A DNA stretch of 64,000 nt from the NCBI RefSeq assembly GCF_947507565.1, contig NC_089189.1:1612001-1676000 (forward strand), in the 5' to 3' direction. Shown here in pieces: positions 33,688 to 46,935 of this stretch (position 1 is the first letter of the stretch; each line of letters begins with the position of its first letter). The position numbers were made by a program, and so were the translations under genes. This stretch comes from Oscarella lobularis. Lineage: Eukaryota > Porifera > Homoscleromorpha > Homosclerophorida > Oscarellidae. Under the pieces are notes generated by a model. That model ran no database searches and was not told the DNA's origin. It saw only the letters and a list, made by a program, of their open reading frames with translations.

Positions 33688-35562
33688 TAAGGAAAAGTTG
33701 GGAAGGGGAGCAAGAAAAAGTCACACATACACACACCCACACACCACGGGAGACTCACCCTGCCCACACACAGACAGAGGGGAGAAAGTCAAAACTACAA
33801 AACACATAGGTAGTCTACACACAGGTGAAAACATATTCGCTATTCGCTACAGTAGGACTCTTACCAGATACAAAAAATGAACACCGAAAATGAGTACGAG
33901 TGACTCGTTCCTCCTGCCCCTATTCCAGCAATGGCTTGATAACTTCATTCAAAAGGTATTGATCATGGTCAACTGCCAGGGGCGGTGGATTAGTACGGAG
34001 CACTTCTTTATGCCAGACCTCTTTCATATTGAGGTTTTCTGGATATGACTTCTTTCCATCCAATCCAGACATTTCAAAATCAATCAATGCAATTTTGTTA
34101 TCTTCTCGGACCAGGATATTACGAGGATGCAAATCGCCGTGGACCATCTCCTGTGAGTGCAGCAATTGACAGCACTTTTTAATTTCCTTTAAAACCTTCC
34201 GCTTATCAGAGGTGGTGACATTTCCTTTCACAAATTGATCCAACGGTTGGCCAGACAGAATGGGCATAACAGCCACGTCTACTTTAGTATATTCATTGCC
34301 CATTGTTGAAACGCCGTAAAGCTCCGGCGCATAACCGTTTTTGTGGCAAAAATCATGAACATCCGAGCCATATGTGGTGCCAGAAGGAGCAAATTTGACG
34401 ACAACTGACTGACTTCCAGCGGTGGCCTGATACGTCGTATTCCGAATGTGTTTAGTGAAGACTAGCTCTTCTTCCTTGTCAGTGTTCCTGAACTTGAATT
34501 GCAGACGAAGAGGCAGAAGATATTTTACGTGTCGAGAATTTTCAACTGACAATACAAGTGAGTGCAGGCGGCGAAGAATCTCCTCAAAATCAGAGTAGAG
34601 ATCAAAGTTGGGACAAAGTTTTGAGGTGGCAACTCTCAGTTCTCCTCCCGTCGGCACAGAGCATGCCCCATAGATTTGACAAGTAGCCTCACTACTGATA
34701 GTGAAAAGAATGCAAGGAAAGCCGCATTGCACGTCATCCTCTACTGCAAACCTTCTTGCAGCAACGTATCCACCGATAACTTGGGTCTTTGGGTCTCCCA
34801 CCCCTCCCTTTACCTTGATCTCTCCCAGACTCCTTGCATACCGCAGAATATTTCTTGAGAAAACAGCAACATCAACCTCCGTTGTTCTGTCGTTACGGTA
34901 AGTCTTTCGATTGATTACAGTCATCCCAGGGAAGATCGCCTGTAACGAATTGATGAGGCTTTCATTCAACAGAAATTCCTCTTGATAGGGCCGGATTCCA
35001 AAGTCTCGGGCAATTTTACTGAAATCTGGTAAACTGGACTTGCTGTCGAAATTGGTTTCAGGAAAGCTGTAGAAGAACGTGGCGGGAATGCCTAATTCGT
35101 TTTGGCGCAGAAAGGTGTTTGAATACTCCTTGCTCTTTGCAATTGCACTAACCCTAAAGTACTCTTCATTAGCAAAATATGCCTGTGCAATACAAATGAT
35201 TACACTTTCTCCTTGAAAATGTCACCCTCGGACTCATCTCCGTCAGAGGACACTCCCTCTTCGTAGTCCTCCAAAAGACGTGGCCTTTTAACTGCGCAAA
35301 AAAATAGCAAAGCTACAGTGTAGCAATAGTAGAACATCGTCATATACCATCACGTTTTGGCCTTTGACCTTAAAAAAATGACGCTATTTCTGTCATCCAA
35401 AAAGAACACCATTAATTAAACTAACCTTGCTCAAAAATGACCTTCAATTTTTTTCTATCCGAGGGAGTCAACTTCTCTATGTCTTCGATAAGTTTTACGA
35501 CATTGACATCGTCCATTGCAGATCTAGAAAGAAGTCAATAATGGAGCCTCCCAAATCGGCAG
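33688..35562. mobile_element. Duplicated nuclease-kinase unit, copy 1
   Basis: Nearly identical to 52467-54336 from TAAGGAAAAGTTGGGAAGG at the left to CCTCCCAAATCGGCAG at the right; the sequences diverge abruptly outside. The shared block includes the whole gene, its introns and 3' flank with an ACACACAC stretch. No terminal inverted repeats or clear target duplication seen. The retained introns argue against retroposition of an mRNA. Mode of spread unknown. Confidence 0.8.
33920..35516 (-). CDS. PD-(D/E)XK nuclease fused to a protein kinase, copy 1
   Basis: Three or more exons on the minus strand: a short first exon from ATG at 35514-35516 (KLIEDIEKLTPSDRKKLK), an acidic second exon, and a long exon down to 33920. 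The long exon carries a restriction-nuclease-like core (VDVAVF...GEIKVKGG...QVIGGY) followed by a bacterial-like kinase (VVVKFAP, MVHGDLHPRNILV, IALIDFEMSG). This nuclease-plus-kinase order resembles domains reported in Crinkler-type effectors of fungi, oomycetes and other eukaryotes, where a toxin-like role is proposed; that link is inference. The gene looks whole. Confidence 0.75.
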
Positions 35563-35671
35563 GGCAGTGGCTATTGTTACGACAGTCGTAACTGGACCTC
35601 TGCGGCTCAATATTGTTACGACAGTCTAGCGCACTATAGAGTAGAGAGCTTATAAAGCATTTTTTTCATGT

Positions 35672-35699
35672 ACCTAACCCAACCCTAACCCTAAACCTT
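35672..35699. repeat. Short telomere-like (CCCTAA) tract
   Basis: Four imperfect CCCTAA-type units (ACCTAACCCAACCCTAACCC and onward). Animal telomeres are TTAGGG, so this is a possible interstitial telomeric remnant, though the tract is short enough to be chance. Confidence 0.4.
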
Positions 35700-35819
35700 A
35701 CTGGTATCGGTGGCGGCCCCGCTCCGGGCTTAACCGCCCCAATGAGCATAGGTCGCAGAGGGGGGCTTTGCCCCCCTGGAACCACCATGCTACGGGCGGT
35801 TAAGCCACAGTCGCGGGTG

Positions 35820-35955
35820 ATCGTATATCGCCGGTTAGGTACAGAAAGAAAAAGAAAAAAAAAGAAAAAAAAAGAGCACGCTTCGGGATTCGAACCCCCG
35901 ACCCGTCACGTGCCCCGTGGTTTCTGCATTCGGTGTGAGCTACAACAGTGTACAA
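35820..35955 (-). repeat. tRNA-derived SINE-like sequence
   Basis: On the minus strand a pol III A box (GTAGCTCACACCG) is followed about 45 bp later by a perfect B box (GGTTCGAATCC) and then by T-rich runs that could terminate pol III. The sequence between does not form a normal anticodon arm or matching acceptor stem, so it is a tRNA-derived SINE head or a tRNA relic, not a working tRNA gene. Confidence 0.55.
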
Positions 35956-36444
35956 GTGGATGTTGTTAAAAAAACCAGAGTGTTTTTTCTTTTTCTTCAC
36001 TACTTAAATACACTGTTGTCTTCTGTCTTACGTTATGCGGCGCGTCAAGGAGGTCAAGGTAAGCTGCCGCGATCAGCTGCTTGGATCAAAGAAAAGAGAC
36101 GTGGCAGCGAAAATGAGAAAGACGGCTCCACCAATAAGAGTCACTAAAACGCATAGACAATAAGTGAAAGCCGCCGCCGCGTGTTTGATTTCTCACCTGT
36201 TCAAACTGATATTCTCTGGGCTATTAATCTCCCACCTACAACAGCTATTGACGTACATATTGCATGGCCTAGGCATGCCTTTTGCCTATAAACGACGAAT
36301 TCGATATAAAAACGCGATTATTTCGACGACGTCAACCTGATCGCATAAACGTAATCGGATGGCGTAGTCGCCGTTGACGGCAAATTCGACGGTCGAAGCG
36401 ACGAGACGGAATTATGAGGGCGTGGCACGCTGAGTCAATACTAA

Positions 36445-36908
36445 TTATTGAAATGATAAAATCAAAGTTATTAAGTAAGGCGCATGCGCACATTTTTTGT
36501 CCCTGTGAGTTAGAAGCGAAGATGGACGTGGAAACCGCTCAAGCGCTGCTTGTAAGGCGATAAATGGCCGATTGATCAAACAGCAAGATCTGCGCAAGGG
36601 ACGCAATAGCCAGCTGCTCTTTCGAATGCTAAGCACACCAAACAAAAACTAGCCAATATCCAAAATTATTTAATTAATTTTCTCACCAACATGGTAGCAT
36701 AGTTCTCTAGATAAATCGATAGGGCCGCCCTCGACGGCGCCACCGCCGGCAAGGAGCGACTTTGACTCGATGACGCGACGCACAACGCAGAGCGCGTCGT
36801 GAATTAAGTGACCGTTCCATCTCGTCGACCATGAAATCGTTGGCACCGCGGCGGAGAATCACGGAAGCGGCACTATATAATGAGCCTTGGGTCTACTAGG
36901 GAAAGCAG

Positions 36909-36941
<33 letters not shown>

Positions 36942-38217
36942 GTCTATGATAAGTGTTGGACTCTATACTAGGCTTGCTTACTTTTTGATGAGTATGAGCT
37001 CATCGTCACATACTCTCTCCTGCACCACTTCTTCCGCTTCTCCGAGAAACGAACTATTGAACGAATCTTAATTTGCCTTCTAAATTCGCTAGAGCGGATA
37101 CGAGTTGACCTAGAAAAAAAAACCCTTAGGCTTCTTTTAATTAATTAGTATTATTTTCTGACCTCCGGTTGCCCTAGCGATTCTCTTCAAATCCGCCTTC
37201 TTATGCACGGCCATCGCTCCCGCTTCGACAAAATACTTCAAGCAGAGATCGTCGATTCTGCCCGTCGTCAAGACGACGTTGGCACCGGCAACCGACGCTA
37301 CGCGCTTTACCAAGGCTACGAGGAGACACGCAGTTAAAAAATAAATAAATAAATAAATAAATATTTATCTATGATATTACCTTGGGAAGCGACTGCGCAA
37401 TTGAGCGCGTATCCGTTCACGAGTACGCTCTCCTGGGTGCTTGCGCCGTGCGCCTTCAGGACGTTGATCGATTTGATTGGACAAGGCACCTTGCCTTTCG
37501 AATTGGTGCACTTCACGGCGAGACAAGCGTCAACAACTAGCTTCGAAAAAAATTCGAAATCAAATTCGAAATCACTAAGAGAAATAAATCAAAGAAACGA
37601 AAAGCCAACATTGGAATATTATTTATTACTTTCCGATGCGTTTTGACGACATCGACGTCTTTGCCGCATTCACGAGACATTCCTTGCCCAAGTCGTCTGA
37701 ACTGACGGCCAAATGATCTTGAATGTACTTGCAAGCCTCCCTATAGATGGAGAATTTCGCATAGAGAACGGCAACATCGAATATTCCACGACGAAACCTG
37801 CACGCGAGCCGATATCCGCTTATAATCGACGTCGGATGGATCTTAGTCTTGACCAGGTCCTCGGCATTCTTCAATAATTCGGCGCCGGCAATAATTACCT
37901 AAACGGAATAATTAAAAAATTAAAAAACATGAGTCTTCTATTCTATTCTACTTACCAAAGACGTCGTTCCGTCGCCGACCTCCTCGTCTTGCAATTGAGC
38001 CAATTCCACAAGCACTTTTGCGGCTGCATGCTCGACTTCGAGCAAATTTAGAATCGTCGCGCCATCGTTTGTTATGGTCACGTCCTAGAGACGATACGCG
38101 AGCTCGAAACGTTCGAGGGGACCCCCGACTTACTCCGACGTCGTCGACGAGCATCTTATCGAGTCCCACTAGGCCTAGAGAGCTCTTCACGATGTTCGCG
38201 ATCGACGAAGCGGCCAT
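36445..38217 (-). pseudogene. TCP1: TCP1 (CCT alpha) chaperonin pseudogene
   Basis: Minus-strand exons in the right order: [150 protein letters not shown] and ALSIYLENYAT. TCP1 is one of eight subunits of the CCT ring that folds actin and tubulin. This copy lacks the about 60 residues between NGYALNC and GANV. It has frameshifts near 37060, 36820 and 36745, starts about 20 residues late and loses its C-terminus. Introns are retained, so it is an unprocessed duplicate. Confidence 0.85.
36911..36939. repeat. (CT)n microsatellite
   Basis: About 14 CT units, inside an intron of the TCP1 pseudogene. Confidence 0.9.
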
Positions 38218-39190
38218 TACTGGAGATTTTCGAAGGCGTCAGCTTTAGGATCTTCGCGGGTCGTAGAGAGCGTACCGTTTTGCGAACGCTCTCAACTAAT
38301 CGGCCACGGACACTACTGTAGTATCCGTGAATCGGCCAGCTGAATCGGCCATGTTTTTTGGTGAAGCGACTGCACATGCGTTGACAGCACGTGGATCTGT
38401 AATCTGATTTTAATCACCTAAGAAAAAAATTGATTCGTAAAATGTTTACCAACCCCGTGCACATCTACGCCCACATTTGTCTAACTGGGATTAGCAATAA
38501 AAAGAGCATATAAAGCCCTCCTTCGCCAGATCGTCCGGCTTTTAGTGGAGATTTGCATATGTCTGCTTTGCACAGCTGGCTCAATGCTCTCGCGTGCTTG
38601 GCTGCCTTTTTCGAGCGTCCAACCATGTGAAATCGCTTTCGCGACTCCGTGTTCGCCTGCTGTCCTAACTGTACGGCGTACGCCCACGCTCATTCACAAT
38701 TCATCAAAGGCAATAGTAGAAATCTACTAATCAAGAGAGAAAGACATTTCTCAGCTCTCAGACTATTTTTCTCCTACATTTCTCCTACAGTACTTCGAAT
38801 CCGTTATGACGTCAGTTGTGAGCTTTTTCGGATGGAATCGATGTCTCGAACCGTGAACGAAGCTGAGAGACTTTCTCACGCGACGAAGACGTCGACAACA
38901 GTATTGCCTGCCAAAGTAGGATCGCTTAGTCCATCACGTGACTCGTTTTTAGTCCTTTTCGCTCGCCTATAATATCGTTGATTATCTCCGTGGCGAAGAC
39001 CGCGCTGGCCTTGCGCTTCCTTTATGGTCGGCACTACTGCAAGGGAACGACGTTTAGTAATTACGTTCCGTTCGAAGCTATTTTCCTCGAAAGGGGCCTC
39101 GATTCTTTACCTTCCAAAGCATAGAGCACCTTGCTCGGGAGTGCTTCGGAAGCTGATTCCGGCGCGTTATCTTCATCTTTTTCTTGACTT
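38218..39190. other. No confident gene
   Basis: Plus-strand frames at 38545-38972 contain one plausible stretch (RMESMSRTVNEAERLSHA) that could be the first exon of the coiled-coil gene downstream. A near-perfect inverted sequence CACGGACACTAC / GTAGTATCCGTG lies at 38304-38328. Confidence 0.35.
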
Positions 39191-40905
39191 TCAGCCATGT
39201 TTTTCAAGAGTAACTCATGTCAATCCAATTCCCGGACGTTGGAAGACAGAAAATTCTGCACACTCGAGTCGAGCATCAAGAAAATCTTCTCCAATATGTA
39301 ACCGTTGTATGATGAATGATCAGGGCATGTATGTTGCGATGTGAACCACCAGCCCGTATATAGTTGCCGTTGCGAAAGGTCGACGATGAGCTGGGCGAAA
39401 GACCAGAAGCAGGATCTCCCTGACAATGCCTTACAAGAAATCGAAACCAAGTCGGTGAAGTGGCTTGCAACACCGAATTCGCTTCGGATGGTCAGATATA
39501 TAACGCCTTCGCCGAGGGAGGAATTAGACATTGTAAAACATGTCAGGATTTCAAAATCTCTCGTATGAATTGAACTTTTAGGTTAGCGAGTCTAGAATAG
39601 CCAGTCCTCTATGTGAAAAGGAACAGGTTGAAAAAAAAACGGCGATATACAGAAGGTAAACGGTTTTTTTTCCTTGCGTAAGAGCAGCAGCTGTCCCAAA
39701 GCGAGGAGATGAGGCGACTGAAGAGGAATGAAGAGGAGAAATTAACGGGGAAAATGAACGAAATCGACGAGCTTCGACAAGTCAATGAGACGGCGAGACA
39801 AGAGATGGCGGCTCTTCAGATGAAATTCGATGCCAACATTGACGAATTGGTGAAGAAACATCGCGCTCAACTTCAAAGTAAGTCATTAAAATAGAGCGTT
39901 TTTTCTTCAATGATATTTGTGTTGTGGAACAGGCGAGCAAGAGAAAGCGGACAAAGTCTTGAAAGCGAAGATGAAGGAAAACGAAAGTGAGCTTGCTTGT
40001 TTAATATTATTGTTGTGCGAATACGCGTTTTTTGTTTGTTTGTTAGATTACACGGGTGCCAGAGTGGTCGAAGCCGTTGATGTTTACACAAAAAGATACG
40101 AAGATATGATGAATTCTATGGGCGGTACGTGTGGCGGTTGTCTTACGTCAAATTATTGCCATTTATGATTTTTTAGACAAATGGGACCGAGAGAAGGATT
40201 TGCTGACGACTACAATTGACAAACTAGAAGTAAGTTTTTTTGACGTTAAACTAAGCTCCGATTTTGAAATATTTTATTTTTTATAAAGGACGAGAAGATT
40301 GCTAGTAAGAATCTAGCAAAAAATCGCTATTTTCGCGTCTACGTTTTTTTGTTGCAGCCGCTGATAAAATTGAAGTATTGGAAGAAGAAATCGAAGGATT
40401 CTCGCAATATCAAGTGGTCCTACAACGCCAGAATGATAGACTCATTTTCCAGAACAGGGATTTGAAAAGTAAATCACCCTCGAAAGATCGAGCACCTCAC
40501 CTAGAAGACTCTTGTAGGCCAAAATGAAGAAATGCTAAAGAAAATATCAGAGGGACTAGACGACAGCAAGGCGACATCAAAACTGGAGAAAATGCGTTCA
40601 CAATTGCGTCTGGCCTTGAATGAGAAGCGCGCTTTGGAGGCGACGGTCAAAAATTTAAGCGCGCAGCTTGAAACGGATAGGGCGACGGTCAAAAATTTAG
40701 ACGCGCAGTTGACAGCGGAAAAAATGCAAGGTTGCTTTTGGAGGTTTGCCTGTTTTTGGTATAAAATTAATAAATTGATTGTGAGATCGCCCTTTTTCTG
40801 CAGGTCCAGCTACGAAGAAGCGACGAAATTGTTCCCCAAATTGAAGGGACGTCCGGAAAAGGGTAGGGAGAATGAAGTTCCTCTTAGCAATCACCACCCT
40901 TGACT
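39191..40905 (+). CDS. Coiled-coil protein, many short exons
   Basis: Exon-like stretches with GT-AG borders: 39385-39530 (WAKDQKQDLPDNALQEI), 39690-39880 (EEMRRLKRNEEEKLTGKM then NEIDELRQVNETARQEM), 39933-39987, 40050-40123 (RVVEAVDVYTKRYEDMMNS), 40178-40230, 40357-40470 (IEVLEEEIEGFSQYQ) and 40519-40730 (SQLRLALNEKRALEATVKN). Nearly all are long heptad-like helices rich in Glu, Lys, Leu and Gln, so the product is a rod or scaffold. No globular domain is seen and the family is not recognised. The last pieces before 40905 (KKRRNCSPN) are cut by stops, so the end is unclear. Confidence 0.5.
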
Positions 40906-41204
40906 GCGGCACAAGCAAGCCTTTCAGATTTGTCAGATGCCACTGAAGACATCACTACGACCCAATATGAATCGCTTGTCGTTCTCATCTTCTAATAGCT
41001 CTCTAAGTCTCTTAAACAGTCATTTATTTCATAACTATTAGCCCATCTATCTATCTATCTATCTACGTGTCACGGTGTGTAACTACTTTCCTTAGCTTTC
41101 TGCTATGGTCGTGGGCACGCATATGCCCTTCTTACCTTGAGTGAGAAGTAGAGAGCCCGTGAAAGAGTCGATAGAGCCGTGAATAGATGAAGAATCTTCC
41201 CGTC
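40906..41204. other. Intergenic with (ATCT)n tract
   Basis: A short ATCT microsatellite at 41045-41066. No gene seen. Confidence 0.5.
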
Positions 41205-41900
41205 GTTCGTCGAAACGCGGCGCCCAATTTGTTCTTCTCCGCCTTCTTGTAGTCGCAATAGATGGCTAAGGTCTATAAATAAATTATTTCATCAGAAAAC
41301 AGGAAACAAGCAGCTGTCTCACCAGCTGAACAAACGATGTTTCGTTCAGCAATGAACCTGGGAGAGATTTCAATAAGTATACCGTATGTAGACGTTGTGA
41401 ATGCATGAGACTTACCTCAGAATTTGGTCACTGTAGCCGGTCCCCGTGGCATTGCGCTGCAGGCGCGGATCTCTCGATCGCGCCAAACGCAGGAGAGGTC
41501 CGACGGCGCTTTCGACGGCGATCATACGCTTCGTCGTCTCTGGGAGAGAGACATTCCGAGAGACGAGAATTAGGCGCGAAAACGAACGCTACCCGTGCAA
41601 GCGTCGTCATGCATCCGCACGCGTTGCACTGGACGTCGACGTTGCTCGACAACAGGAGAGCGACGTCGCAACGGGCGCAGGGCTCCGCATCGAACGATGA
41701 CTTCCTTGTTAGCAACTATTTAGAGCATCAAATAGAAAATTATAAATAATTTAAATTAATTAAATTAATAACCTGGTCCAATCAGAGCGAAGTTGCTAAG
41801 AGCCGCCGAAGCGGCTGACTCAACTTCGGTATCTTGCCATTGATTGTATGAGAGATAGTATCGGCTCCAATATTGACTCGTCAATTGGAGTTGTTACTGA
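41205..41900 (-). pseudogene. Armadillo-repeat fragment
   Basis: On the minus strand, SAASAALSNFALIGP (about 41770-41880) and IESAVGPLLRLARSRDPRL then QRNATG (41430-41515, in a second frame) look like armadillo repeats of the Vac8/ARMC kind. Another stretch at 41210-41270 (DLSHLLRLQEGGEEQI) could be a further piece. Frames do not connect cleanly between 41515 and 41700. I cannot name the parent gene. Confidence 0.35.
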
Positions 41901-42939
41901 AAAAAAAGTCGTACAGTAGTGAAACGATGTCGCCCCGTGCTAAAGCTCTCTTTTACGTTTTTCGCTCATTTCCGAAAAGCAGAGGGCGGCGGAGCGTGGA
42001 AGGTCGACCTTTTCCGAGTAGATGTGAGCGTGCAGAGCGCTTGCAGGCGTTCGTCGGCTATGTTCGCCTCTCCTTCGGCTCAATGGAGACGCGTAGGTAA
42101 GCACGGAATAGGGATTTCGTACTCGCTTGCAGGAATTCGAGGAGATCGTTCGTTGACGGCCTCGCCTTCTTTTTCCAAGAGAAGCGGTTCGTAGAGAGAC
42201 CGTTTGACGTCTCTTTCGTTCGAAAGCAGGGACAGCAAGCCGGTCGATCACAGGCGAAAAGTGCGAAGAACGAAAAAGGCGATTCACGCGTGCGCAGTTA
42301 ACAATATGGTCACGGGTTTTAGCCGAAAATGGCTTTTTGCCCGTTGCTCTTTTATTTGAGACGCCTACGTCGTTGATCTGAATAGTGCTTTGTTTAGGCC
42401 TTGTAAGGACCCCCTTATCTCGTGAATGGCTCTTTCCCGGCAGAAGTCGCCTAAACTCGCCTAACGTAACGCGAAGCCCGGATAACAACAAAAGATGCAC
42501 GGATGGCGCTTTGTTTCGCTATCGATTGGACATGCGCGTCGTCTTGCAGCTTGCGCTCTCACTCGACGCTCAAGCTCCAAGTGCTTTATCTTTTTTCTTT
42601 GTGAGGGTAGCTTTGTTCTTTTGTCTTTCGTTCTAGGAAAATATTCAGCGGGGAGGTGAAAGCGAGGGGATTCGTTTGCTGCAGTCAGATTTGAATTTGG
42701 TTCATTTTTGACGGAGTTTTGGGGATCTTTTGATTGCGATGTCGTATAAGAAAGCGGATTGAAGATTCAGCTTCAGCAGAAAAAACTGAACATAACAACT
42801 GCTGGAAGGAATTTTTTAAAATGTTAATTTAGTCGTGCTATTTCATTGTAAACGATTTTCATAGGAGACACACGCTTGTCTCTACCACGCGTTATGCATC
42901 ACGTGAGCTACACGATTTCTCGTCGGTCAAAGTGTTGCC

Positions 42940-42959
42940 GCCGCACTGTACAGTGCGGC
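42940..42959. repeat. 20-bp perfect palindrome
   Basis: GCCGCACTGTACAGTGCGGC reads the same on both strands without a spacer. It could be a cruciform-forming site, a dimeric protein site or chance. Confidence 0.9.
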
Positions 42960-43402
42960 CCAATCACAGGCCGAGACCTCTGTGACGTCGTTATCAAATT
43001 AATTACGTAGTACTCGCTGGCACGCGATGTCTACAGTAATAAGCGTCGAAAGAAGGGACTTTTATCGAACGCGGCGATAGAAAAAGAAATCGACTTCTCA
43101 GCTGCGAAGCTTCCCATCGAAAACGTTTATCCCGACGATCGACGATTACCTTCCAAATATCATGCTTGCCTGTTGCGCGTCGTCGATCTCCACGTACGTG
43201 CATTCGCCGCAGCCTAGATACAACTCCAAAGCCATTTATCGTGTGCTGGTCGACCGTGTGGTCAATTACGTCACAATCAAGCTAAGTGGATAATTGGGGC
43301 TTCCGCATTCCTACGGCAACACTTCGTTTGACCTGACCCTTCTCCCCCGGGTCACGTGAAGGGGCAGGTCACCTCAGACGTTTGAACCACAGTTCCTCTT
43401 TG

Positions 43403-43439
43403 AAACACGGATCTTAGATCTCCTCTAAGATCCGTGTTT
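43403..43439. repeat. Perfect 16-bp hairpin upstream of PLK1 gene
   Basis: AAACACGGATCTTAGA at 43403-43418 and its exact reverse complement at 43424-43439 with a 5-nt loop TCTCC. It lies 38 bp before the PLK1-like ATG, so it would fall in the 5' UTR if transcribed. Confidence 0.9.
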
Positions 43440-43476
43440 GAAAAAACGCTAGCAGAAGACCGATTCAGCGCCAAAG

Positions 43477-45836
<2,360 letters not shown>

Positions 45837-46127
45837 CACGTACGCGGGCGGGGAGGGGATTAGTAGTTTCGCTGAGTTGGTGACTGTTTGCGCCGATTAC
45901 TGCATCGTGTTGGATAGAACGTAAGTCAGCTATTATTAATACTACGCAGTGGGGAATGCATTTTGAAGGGGGCCCCCCTGTTGATACTGTCATTCTTTTT
46001 TTGACTTTGATTTGTGCATTTAAATAAATACAGGGCTAGCGTTTGCTAGCTTCATGACAACAAACACAAGTACAGCACGTTCATAAATAATAATTAATTA
46101 ATTAATTATTTAATTAACTCACCCTTC
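45837..46127. other. Intergenic
   Basis: Ends in a TTAATTAATTAATTATTTAA run near 46091. No gene seen. Confidence 0.5.
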
Positions 46128-46935
46128 GTCGTTGAGTTTTTCCAAATTGGCGCCGCAGTCGATGAACAAGCGGGCCAAGTCCACGCGTGTGACCGCCGCA
46201 CCCGGCCAAAGTGAGAGGAGCTTCGAAGCCGTCCACTGGCATATTGATCTATAAAAATCAATAAATCAATAGATTAATAAAAGGAGTCTGATGATATTAT
46301 AGCTCTTACTTGGGCGCCGTGATTGAGCAAAATCGTCGCCACTTCCACGTGGCCATCCTTTGGGGAGAGAAGACAAAAGACGATTAATAATTATTAATTC
46401 GATAATCTATTATTAATATTCACCATGCACGCTTCCATTAGCGCGTTGTGCATCTCTTCGGTCTTGTGTTCCTTATCAGCGCCATTCTCCAAGAGAAACT
46501 TTACCATGTCAGCATGTCCTATGGTACAAAAGAATCAGTAAAATCAAACTATTTAATCTATTGGTGACACTCTCACCTTTATAGGCAGCGAGCGTCAGCG
46601 CCGTCTTCTTGAACTCATTCGACGGCGTATTCACCTTGGCCCTGTGCTCGATCAGCAACTTAGCAACGCCTATGCGACCAGCGCTCGCCACCTCCATCAG
46701 CGGCATGTGACCGCTCTCGTTCTGCTCCTCCGCGATCTTTGAACCGGCATCCAAGAGAACTTAAGGGGGGAGAAGAAATTAACTAAATTAAAAATAGTTT
46801 CTCAGAGTCCCGGATGTGACGTCACCTCGACGACGTCTTCGAAGCCGCCGGTCAATGCCGTGTTGCCCGTCTCCGATTGGGCGTTCACGTCGGCTCCGTC
46901 TTCTTTGAGTGTTCTTTTGAGTAGTTTCACGATGC
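46128..46935 (-). pseudogene. ANKHD1: ANKHD1/ANKRD17 ankyrin-repeat fragment
   Basis: Minus strand, from 46935 downward: IVKLLKRTLKEDGADVN, AQSETGNTALT, GGFEDVVE, LLDAGSKI, SGHMPLMEVASAGRIGVA, KLLIEHRAKVNTPSNEF, TALTLAAYKG, then exons with GADKEHKTEEMH-like, DGHVEVA, VDGFEAPLTLAGCGGH and LARLFIDCGANLE. The order and wording match the first ankyrin block of ANKHD1/ANKRD17. Repeats are slightly damaged: the TYACAGGF region has lost residues and GGHTRVDLA has two extra. Neither the N-terminus nor the later repeats and KH domain are present. Its 5' side is fused to PDE9A sequence. Confidence 0.8.

Larger units (their letters stand above)
35563..36444. other. Repeat-bearing intergenic stretch
   Basis: Holds the telomere-like tract and the SINE-like sequence listed separately. 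No protein gene recognised; the frame at 35917-36147 is low complexity. Confidence 0.5.
41901..43476. other. No confident gene; palindromes
   Basis: Long frames on both strands (for example minus 41940-42500) have no domain. A 100-bp stretch near 43090-43195 (ENVYPDDRRLPSKYHACLL) ends at a donor-like CCAC|GTACGT and could be an orphan exon. Two perfect palindromes are listed separately. Confidence 0.4.

Noticed and set aside
33700-33900. Plus-strand frame containing ACACAC-derived peptides, fused to FUT8 in the second copy
   Set aside because: It is read-through into the 3' flank of the nuclease-kinase unit; both units code on the minus strand.
35880-35955. A functional tRNA gene
   Set aside because: A and B boxes fit, but no paired acceptor stem or normal anticodon arm could be drawn.
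41940-42500. Minus-strand frame of 186 codons
   Set aside because: Arg/Ser-rich GC-biased sequence without domains; no splice context.
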